Source: Adiantum capillus-veneris
Taxonomy: Eukaryota > Streptophyta > Polypodiopsida > Polypodiales > Pteridaceae
Length of the DNA stretch: 64,000 bases
Assembly: GCA_014529385.2 (NCBI GenBank)
Contig: CM043968.1
Span: 2,734,001 to 2,798,000 of the forward strand
Direction of reading: 5' to 3'
The first letter of the stretch is position 1; every line of letters starts with the position of its first letter. The translations under genes were made by a program, and so were the position numbers. Positions 56,221-64,000 of the stretch are shown here, one piece after another. The notes under the pieces are model-generated. The model saw only the letters and a program-made list of their open reading frames with translations. It was not told where the DNA came from and did no database searches.

Positions 56221-59100
56221 GGGTGGTTTCTGCATTTCTATCCTTGGTACCATCATTGAGGTGGCTGCCCCTTGCTGTGCTTCTCTTTGATTGAACATGC
56301 TGTCATAGGCTCTATCATTTGGGCCTATATTCTATTCAGTTTCATGTATTGTTCTCACAATATCTTCTTGGATTGAGTGTCCTTGGTACTTAGTCTGCTC
56401 AATCTCCTTTGGAGTCATCATAACAAAATCATTGCTATAACAATTCCTAAAGAGTAGCTGTCTTGTTTGTTGGCTCTAACCTCTTCTTCAAACTTGACAG
56501 TATGGTCATTTATCTTCACTACAAACTCCTCATTAGGATCCAAATGAATATGGGCTTCATACTAGAGCTTGAGTCAGAATAAGTTTCGGACACTTCTTTT
56601 GTAATAGTTTCTAATGGTCTCCCTTGGTTTGCACTCTCTTCTGTGGATGCTCTACTCCTATTCTCTCCAAAGGTAAGCAGGTTTCCCAGAACTCTACAAG
56701 ATCTCAAGTTCATATATGGACTCACACAACTTAATTGAATAGATACTTCAAACCTAGAAAGTTGTCTTTGGCTTCAGATACAGTGCTTCACTCCTTGACT
56801 TGCCTTTTTTGCAAAGTCGTAATTCCTTGCACACAAGCACTTCAAACAGTATGTGATTCCACAATTGTCAATCTGTTGTCACAAATATCTAAAAATCCTT
56901 TTGTACAAGCACTAGACACATCCAATTTTCCCAGCTATGAAAATTTGCTATGGCTATCTTAGGTGAGAGTAATTTCAAGTTTTATTACAAAGATGGAGTC
57001 CCCATAGCTTGACAAATATTTCCCAGGTCTCAAAATGAAAAAATGGTCTTTTTGGTAGAATCTTATCTTCAGCCCGCCTAAATAAATCTTCATTGTTTCA
57101 ACTTGTTTTTGCCCAATATGACTTGGGTTGGTCTCTACTTGTGATTTCAAGCTTGTACAATGAGTTTCACAAAGTCTTGATAATTTACTAGTGTTTTGTC
57201 ACCCTTTTTGATCCTGTAGTCTGGTTTTTCAGGTCTGTTGGTCTTTTAACCCTTGCACAACTCCAAATTTGATGGAACTTGCTTAGGAGCTGTATTATGA
57301 TCTAAATAAACTCTATGAGTTTGAAAATTGGCAAAATACCCCCTCTAGAGAGAATTTTATCTCCGGTGCGCCTAAGGTAAAACTCTACCAGATTTTAAAA
57401 ATTTTCACCTTTTTCTTCGCATATTGATTTTCCCACAAGTTTTAGGATTTATCCACACCATGGTTTCAAGTTTTGGCCAAACTTGACTTTTTTTGGTAAT
57501 TTTCTCTGCAATCTACGGGTTTTTTTTCCAACTTTGGGCTTGACCAAGTGTTTTAGTGTGCAAGAAGAGATTACCTACTAGGGGGCTCTCTTAATATATT
57601 TATGTCCTTCCATGAAATAATTTCTTGATAGTGAGGCCATGCCTACTTGCTATCCACAAAAATCATTATTTGTATTGTCAGCACCTTGTGCATAGAAATT
57701 GCTTGCCGTTGTAGATATATACAACGATCACAAGCAAATATACTAGCCTCAACTCTTTTTGACGAGAGTATCTGATGTTATAACAAAAGCATAAACCATT
57801 CTTTAATGGAATGAGTCCACGATACTGGCATGCCATGCATGCATATCAGAAAAATAGTGTGATAAGCCCTTGGTTTCAATGACAATCTTCACAATGTGAG
57901 CATATGCCACATGTGCCTTGCACGATGTATACTGGCATGGATACATCCGAGTTGGTCATTACAAACCAAAACCGTGAGCTTTCATCCTCTTATTGCCAAA
58001 CTTGCATGCCATTATCCTTTATCCTAAATCAATGGATAATACTGTGGCACAGAACAAAAGCCTTGCTTTGTGGTAAGTGTGTCAAAGCACTTTTCTTTGC
58101 ACAACAAAGAAATCTTATTCAAATGAAAAGACAAAAATACAAGTAGAACTTAAAATGGTCTAACCTTGTCGCCCATCTAAGAGCAATTACCGTTGTTGGA
58201 AGTGGCTCGTAGCCATATATGTTGAGAAGTTTTGAGCGGTCGGATGTACCTTTCATCCCAGCGTGGCTTGGTTCATAACAACCTCCAAGAAAGTATTAGC
58301 TTCATATGTTGCCAAGTTTCTTCAAGTTTGTTTGCTAATAGGACATTCAAAACTTTAGAAGCTTGTAGGCAATATGCCCTAAAATGAAGCTTTGCTTTGC
58401 CTGAGTTCATCAAGGAAATGAGATCGAACGGAGCTTGAATGCTCTTAGCTAACAGGTGCTCTGGTTGACACAGAGATGTCAAGGTAAAAGAAAATGGACC
58501 TTATTGAGCTTGCATAGAGAATCGGCCTTGCTAAATCGTGTATTTTATTGAGAATTCTTAGATTTCCCACTCGTGAATGAGAAAGCTTGGGAAGCTTCGC
58601 TATCAATATTTTCCTTTCTCTCTCTTCTTTCTGTCAAGAGGGGTGTCATCCTCCTCCTTTTCTTCTTTCTCTTTGTCGCTTTTAGCTACATTTGCTGTAG
58701 TAGCGATTTATTGGGTTGGGACATTAATTAATCTTGTCCTCATTCTTGTGGAAACTGGTGGAGCTCTGGTCTATAGTTCTTCCTCATCATCATTCTTGTT
58801 TAGTAGCCATAAATTCTATTCTGAGGCAGGTGATAGACGCTTTGCCTGGCCAATAGAATGATAGTCTATCCGTGTTAGTACTTTTGGAGCTCCCAACAGA
58901 GTGATGTTCTCAAGCTTTTTCACATGGGTGAGAGTTGTGTAAACATATTGGGCATGGTTTACTTCACTCATTCCCTCTTTCTTTGATGCTTGAGTGAATG
59001 TGGAAGCCACGGCATGATTCAAAACCGTGTATCTGGGAGGTCACTTTGTAGTGAAATGAAAGTGCTGGTGCTAGAGCCTAAGTGCCCACTCTATTTATTT
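56221..59100. other. Unassigned region upstream of the Gypsy relic
   Basis: No LTR, primer site or gene could be recognised. Short ORFs at 58273-58482 and 58816-59022 (minus) have no family resemblance. The part near 57000-57500 is T-rich and may be LTR or leader of the Gypsy relic read on the minus strand. Confidence 0.4.
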
Positions 59101-59383
59101 TTACTTTAGGTCTGAGAATGAGGTTGATCTGCTGGTGAAGATGCCATTTGTGGGTAGTTGTCGATCTCTCATTGCTTTTCCACCTTTCTGCAACTTTAGG
59201 GCATCTGCAACCTGTTCTTCTATGATGTTTACTTCTATCAAAGAGTCATTCAAATCTGAAATGGTTGCCCCCCCTTCTTCTCTGATGTTGTGCAAGAGCT
59301 CATAAGCCCTCTTGTAGTCCACACTGTAGGGCTCCAACTCTATGTAGTCTTTGAGACCAATTTTCTTGCGTTGCAAACGGGAC
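59101..59383 (-). other. Exon-like ORF with splice acceptor, unrecognised
   Basis: The minus-strand frame ends in a TAA at 59101 and starts after a strong 3' splice site (TTGCTTGCCTGCAG, exon from 59383). The encoded segment (RLQRKKIGLKDYIELEPYS, YKRAYELLHNIREEGGATISDL, IIEEQVADALKLQKGGKAM) is hydrophilic, helix-prone and of balanced composition, looking more like a host protein C-terminus than random sequence. I do not recognise the family. It is either the last exon of a real gene running leftward from upstream exons not identified, or another captured fragment next to repeat module A. Confidence 0.45.
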
Positions 59384-59564
59384 CTGCAGGCAAGCAAACG
59401 CATACACAAGAACGCAACTTGAAAACGGGATGCAAGAGGGACACGAGATTGAGGGACGAAAACGAATGATCAATATTGCAAGAAAGTTCCGAATACAAGG
59501 GATGCGAAGAATCACATGAAAACGGGGCTCGCAAGTTGGGGGAAGTGGCACTAGGAATGCCTAC

Positions 59565-60142
59565 TCTCCCTTCCCTACCTTGCTTGGTCCAACATGTTCT
59601 CGATTCTTCATGCTTGTTGGTAATGACGATGGCGATGTTGCTGATACTCCATTTGTCGCCTATTGTGATGCCTCCCAATGCTTTTCATTCAAGTACTACC
59701 CTCCCTTTGGCCCCACCTCCTCAACTTGCCACTTTCTCATCGCAATGTTGTGCCGTGATCCATGCGAGTAAGGGTCTTTTGTGCTGTATCCACATTTTTT
59801 TAAAGGTTTACTAGTGTATTCACATGTCCAGAGAGAGAGAGAGAGAGAGAGAGACCTATAGAACATGGAGGGCTACTCTATCAAACAGCCCATGGAGATG
59901 GTGTTGGCAACCCAATACATTCTAGTAGGTAAAAGTTGTTGACCTCCGGCACACGACCCTGGAGTGGCTCTCTTGCTTTTTCTTACCCATGTTGATGTTG
60001 TTACCATTTGGCAATGCAAACTGTGCTCATGAGGTCATCAATATTGGTCCTGCACGTAATTAATAATCAAGACTAAGACTATAAGCCCATGGGTGGTCAA
60101 CTTCAGCTTCTTCAAGATATCTTTTATGCCTTCAACCTGGAA
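59565..60142 (+). repeat. Dispersed repeat, module A, copy 2
   Basis: Second copy of 1265-1930, with a short GA tract (about 59830-59853). Module B follows after about 70 bases, so this copy shows the probable original arrangement. Confidence 0.85.
59601..59767 (+). other. Exon-like open segment, second copy
   Basis: Same 167-base length as 1321-1487, open, and followed by the splice-donor-like GTAAGG at 59768. The product reads FFMLVGNDDGDVADTPF, then CFSFKYYPPFGPTSST, ending PCE. Not recognised. Confidence 0.45.
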
Positions 60143-60214
60143 TATCAACATGCCATTGTAATGGTTCCAAGTGTTCTAGCCCATCAAAGGAAACACTCTA
60201 CCTAAACCTTGTTC

Positions 60215-60409
60215 AAAGGGTTTTGTCGGTCAAAAATTTGTGGTTGATTTACCATTAAAAATAGGTGCAATCTTGAATTAATTTTTTGTTGTTGTGCTTG
60301 AAGTCACCTAAGAAATCATGTTTGGTTTTTGTTTTGTATATGTGCCTTGCCCTATCTCGCTCGTTTTAGGGATTGCTCGGAAAATCTTGCTCGAGCTTTG
60401 AGATTCCTC
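60215..60409 (+). repeat. Dispersed repeat, module B, copy 2
   Basis: Matches 5956-6150 and ends at the same TTTGAGATTCCTCA boundary, after which the two copies diverge completely. That boundary is therefore an element end or insertion junction. Confidence 0.88.
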
Positions 60410-60600
60410 ACAACAATTCATCTGGAAATTCTGGTGATAAGGGAAAAAAGAAGATGTGTTGTCATTACTATAAAGCTAATAATCACTTGATCAAGCAATG
60501 TCCTAAGTGGAAGGCCAAAGAGGCTAAGAAAAAAGAGGGTGGTTCCATTGTAAATGCACTAAGGCAGTCCGAGGTGGGCAACAAGAGAGACAATCTCTAA
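60410..60600 (+). pseudogene. Copia Gag zinc-knuckle fragment
   Basis: The frame to 60600 reads GDKGKKKMCCHYYKANNHLIKQCPKWKAKEAKKKEGG. This is the basic linker and C-x2-C-x4-H-x4-C knuckle region of a plant Copia Gag, with the second Cys replaced by Tyr (CHYY). It begins exactly where repeat module B ends, so it may be part of a separate insertion. Confidence 0.7.
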
Positions 60601-60812
60601 ACACCCATCAAGGCTCTCGTGCTGCTCAATTGGGGCTAGGGAAACCACAAGCAAGAAACGACAACAAAAAACCCACAGCCAAACAAGTGAAGGGGCACCA
60701 CCTAGTTATAGAGCGAACTAGGACGCAAAGAAGAGAATCTCTGAGAAATACAAGTGAAAAGGAAGGTACACTATCACTAATATCAATGCTACAAATACAC
60801 ACATCAAGCACC

Positions 60813-60857
60813 GAGAGAGAGAGAGAGGGGGGGGGGGGGGGGGAGGGAGAGAGAGAG
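60813..60857. repeat. (GA)n / poly-G / (GA)n at the palindrome's left end
   Basis: A GA tract, then about 17 G residues, then GA again, ending at the first base of the giant palindrome. Confidence 0.9.
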
Positions 60858-61406
60858 TTTTGTGCAAGAATTAAGCTTCAATTTAAATGATTGATGTGCA
60901 TGTATAAACAGCTTGGAGGAGAGTCAAGAGACACAATTAAATTTGATGATGTTGCAATCTACACACTATCTTAGGGTTACGGAGCCTTCTCACCATACAA
61001 CCCTCTTATAATGTTTTCCCAAGCAACAAAACAAACACAAAAGCTCTTGAGTCACATACAAGCAAATACTACAAAAGAATCTCAAAATGAAAACGAGTCA
61101 CCTTAAACCAAACGAGATGAGGTTGCCAAGCATGAATTAGAGAGACTCAAGAGAGTTTTGAACCGTGGTTGCACCCAACTTGTTGATTCAATTGATGCGC
61201 AAGAGTAGGTACAACTTTGATTGGAAGTTATGATTCACTCACTCCCTTGCAATGCTACAACTAGCTCAAAGAATCTTTCTTATACACCACAAGTAATGGT
61301 GCATAGAGAGCTCACTCTCTCTCCCTACAACTAAGATGGCGAATGGTATGCTTAAAGTAGTGAGCAATAGTGTAGAGATCATGCTATTTACAAAGGGAAA
61401 AGGCCT

Positions 61407-61415
61407 CTATTTATA
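61407..61415 (-). promoter_or_regulatory. TATA box, left arm, facing left
   Basis: TATAAATAG on the minus strand (plus-strand CTATTTATA). Mirrored by the right-arm copy at 62838-62846. Downstream sequence on the minus strand contains the same CTACACTATTGCTCACTAC block as the right arm. Confidence 0.5.
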
Positions 61416-62024
61416 GGTGAGGAGAGCCCTTATTAGGATTATCTCCTACTCAACATTTACATAGAAAACCATGTTTATGAAATTTTTTATATGTTCTTAT
61501 GATAGTGGGTCTCTCTTGTCTCTTCAGTCACATGGATGTGGAATCAAGAGGAGAGAATTATTGAGGTGAAATAGAGAAGATTCTAGAGAGGTGAGTGATT
61601 TTTTGTGTGAGGTTGCATACTCCAAGGTAGAGTAGATTGGGTGTGATTTACTAGAAGGGTTAGTCATTAGTGTTAGTAGTTTGTAGTTAGTAGGATGGGG
61701 TCAGATTACATGGCATATACACTCAAGGTGCATTACATGATTTATACAATGATAAAGAGTAAGAGAAGGATGAAAATATACACAATTTGATGAAACCACA
61801 AGATGGAAAGGGAATTTCCCACCTATCTCCTCCAGTGAATGAAGCGGTTGTAGAACTTTGTCGGTATAGTTCTTGTGACCCTGGAGAAGTTGAATTTTTT
61901 ATTATCAAAATCCTCCTTTTTCAGAGCTTGAGCTTGATTTTTTGCTGATTTTTTCTCTTTTTGTGAAAAGATGAAGAGGTTATGGTAATATGAATTTGAT
62001 TCTAGAGAGAGAAATTGACCTATT

Positions 62025-62235
62025 CATTCCATCTCTCCCTTACTCCATAGCTCAAAAATTATCATCTCTACACACATATAAGTTAATTCCATCTCTCCCT
62101 TACTCCATAGCTCAAAAATTACATCTCTACACACTCCATAGCTCAAAAATTATCATCTCTACACACATATAGGTTAATTCCATCTCTCCCTTACTCCATA
62201 GCTCAAAAATTATCATCTCTACACACATATAGGTC
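62025..62235 (+). repeat. Tandem array at the palindrome centre
   Basis: About three and a half units of ATTCCATCTCTCCCTTACTC + CATAGCTCAAAAATTA + CATCTCTACACACATATAGG, with units of about 61 bases, one of them internally shortened. The array lies in one orientation, so it breaks the symmetry of the palindrome and acts as its loop. Confidence 0.88.
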
Positions 62236-62837
62236 AATTTCTCTCTCTAGAATCAAATTCATATTACCATAATCTCTTCATATTTTCACAAAAAGAGAAA
62301 AAATCAGCAAATAACCAATTTCAAGCTCTGCAAAAGGAGGTTTTTGATCATGGAAAATTCAACTTTTCCATGGTCACAAGAACTACACCGACAGAGTTCT
62401 ACAATCGCTTCATTCACTGGAGGAGATAGGTGGGAAATTTCCTTTCCATCTTATGGTTTCCATCAAATTGTGTATATTTTCATCCTTCTCTTACTTCTTA
62501 TCATTGTATAAATCATGTAATGCATCTTGAGTGCATATGCCATGTCATTTTATCCCATCCTACTAACTACAAACTACTAACACTAATGATTAACCCTTCT
62601 AGTAAATCACACCCACTCTACTCTACCTTGGAGTACGTAACCTCACATAAAAAATCACTCACCTCTCTAGAATCTTCTCTATTTCACCTCAATATTTCTC
62701 TCCTCTTGAGCCCACATCCATGTGACTCAAGAGACAAGAGAGCCCCTCTCTCATAGGAATATATAAAAAATTTCATAAACATGGTTTTCTGTGTAAATGT
62801 TAATCAAGATATAATCCTAATAAGGGCTCTTCTCACC

Positions 62838-62846
62838 TATAAATAG
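62838..62846 (+). promoter_or_regulatory. TATA box, right arm, facing right
   Basis: TATAAATAG between AGGGCTCTTCTCACC and AGCCCTTTTCCC, a good plant core-promoter match. Confidence 0.5.
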
Positions 62847-63396
62847 AGCCCTTTTCCCTTTGTAAATAGCATGATCTCTACACTATTGCTCACTACTTTG
62901 AGCAAAACATTCGCCATCTTAGTTGTAGGGAGAGAGAGAGAGTGAGCTCTCTATGCACCATTACTCGTGCTGTATAGGAAAGCTTCTTTGAGCTAGTTGT
63001 AGCATTGCAAGGGAGTGAGTGATTCATAACTTCCAATCAAAGTTGTACCTACTCTTGCGCATCAATTGAACCAATACGTTGGGTGCAGCCACGATTCAAA
63101 ACTCTCTTGAGTCTCTCCAATTCACGCTTGGCAACCTCATCTTGTTTGGTTTAAGGTGACACGTTTTCATTTTGAGATTCTTTTATAGTATTTGCTTGTA
63201 TGTGACTCAAGAGCTTTTGTGTTTGTTTTGTTGCTTGGGAAAACATTATAAGAGGGTTGTATGATGAGAGGGCTCCCATAGCCCTAAGATAATGTGTAGA
63301 TTGCAACATCATCAAACTTAATTGTGTCTCTTGACTCTCTTCCAAGCTATTTATACACCCAAGTCAATCATTTAAATTGAAGCATAATTCTTGCAC

Positions 63397-63401
<5 letters not shown>

Positions 63402-63438
<37 letters not shown>
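63402..63438. repeat. (TG)n microsatellite at the palindrome's right end
   Basis: A GT tract beginning at the last base of the right arm. Confidence 0.95.
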
Positions 63439-63441
<3 letters not shown>

Positions 63442-64000
63442 TCTGTTGGACGGATGCGCCGCGACGGACGTCAGCACAGCGAGAACTCACCTAACATGTA
63501 ATGTCAGCTAAGGACGAAGCTCAACCGGAAGGCGCGTGGAAGCAAGCATAAGGTGTCAACCTACACTCGATCGACTCCTAACTAATTCCTACAGAGGTCT
63601 CTACCAATTTTCTAAGTCACAGCCTTCAAGAGTGCAAAAGAGGAAACTCCGTACAACGCTTTCTAGAGCCGAACACCCATCAAACAATCTCGAAACACCA
63701 TAGAACTTGAAGGAGACCCTACTAATACCAATAGGCCGCTCTCCCTAAGGTTTGTGCACCAAAATCACGACCCAAAACACCCGGTGCAGAAACACGTAGG
63801 ATGTTTGGCCGAAATCTGCAGGTCTTCGTTTCCGAAATCCAAAGTGCCTAATGTGTAGTTCTACTCAATGTGAACGCGTGGATATGACGCAATGCAAAAT
63901 CGGGCAACATATCTCACCCAAACAACCGATGAAGCTCGTAGAAGGAGCTCGCAAAGCCGGATCGTACGTGCATAATGTTGGTATCGACGCGTAGCTCTAG
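63439..64000. other. Unassigned, relatively GC-rich sequence
   Basis: Composition is distinctly richer in G and C than the preceding 40 kb. No ORF or RNA gene is recognised, and the window ends within it. Confidence 0.4.

Larger units (their letters stand above)
60856..63402. mobile_element. Giant imperfect palindrome (foldback element candidate)
   Basis: The left arm 60856-62021 (about 1166 bp) is the inverted counterpart of the right arm 62231-63402 (about 1172 bp). The outer ends AGTTTTGTGCAAGAATT/AATTCTTGCACAAAACT and the inner ends AGAAATTGACCT/AGGTCAATTTCT both match exactly. Between them, blocks match throughout with scattered substitutions and small indels. The 209-bp centre is a short tandem array. 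No ORF of note is present. Each arm contains TATAAATAG pointing outward. Outer ends abut GA/G and GT microsatellites. It could be a foldback transposon, an inverted pair of LTR-like units, or an inverted duplication producing hairpin RNA. Confidence 0.9.

Noticed and set aside
58577-58861. Membrane protein ORF
   Set aside because: Hydrophobicity comes from T-rich sequence; there is no homology or splice context.
60856-63402. CRISPR array or prokaryotic mobile element
   Set aside because: The repeats are one long inverted pair plus a short tandem array, with no regularly spaced unique spacers, and the whole window is eukaryotic in character.

Overview
This is a gene-poor, repeat-dense stretch of a large plant nuclear genome. 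The evidence is plant-type Ty1/Copia and Ty3/Gypsy retroelement remnants (one with an initiator-tRNA-Met type primer site), decayed copies of plant gene families (HSP20, RABA-type Rab GTPase, LRR receptor kinase, ribosomal protein eS25), and very many long (CT/GA)n tracts. A Penelope-like reverse transcriptase and a possible TTAA-flanked element would suit a non-seed vascular plant such as a fern better than a typical angiosperm. The species cannot be settled from sequence alone. I found no gene that I would call intact and functional.

Layout. 0-6.5 kb: an HSP20 relic, then a two-part dispersed repeat (1265-1930 and 5956-6150) split by a 5'-truncated, frameshifted LINE on the minus strand (2662-4934) and GA-rich duplications. 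7.0-7.2 kb: a long-armed foldback. 9.8-13.6 kb: a complete, young, non-autonomous Copia-type LTR retrotransposon (189-bp LTRs differing at one base, 5-bp target duplication, PBS and PPT) keeping only gag, a protease with an altered catalytic triplet, and a trace of the RT end. 18.4-20.2 kb: a broken Penelope-like reverse transcriptase. 21-22 kb: two poly-G runs of over 30 bases.

24-39 kb: inverted pairs of dispersed LTR-like repeats (24.2-24.7 with 38.6-39.0 kb; 26.2-26.6 with 33.5-34.0 kb). They surround a hairpin at 27.3 kb, a Rab exon relic, a TIR-bounded 948-bp element carrying an LRR receptor kinase fragment, an eS25 retropseudogene, short tandem duplications and a 1.3-kb TTAA-flanked TIR element. 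41-57 kb: decayed Ty3/Gypsy material, all on the minus strand, with gag, knuckles, protease, RT, RNase H and integrase in the canonical order over about 49.2-56.2 kb, plus a second protease-like domain beyond the integrase.

59-64 kb: an exon-like minus-strand ORF, the second, unsplit copy of the two-part repeat, a Copia gag zinc-knuckle scrap, and a 2.55-kb imperfect palindrome (60856-63402) with arms of about 1.17 kb, a tandem-repeat centre, symmetrical TATA boxes facing outward and microsatellites at both outer ends.

The parts do not form a pathway. They record nested mobile-element insertion, gene-fragment capture and retroposition. The points most worth following are the giant palindrome, the recently active but coding-defective Copia family, the plant Penelope-like element and the TTAA/TIR element.
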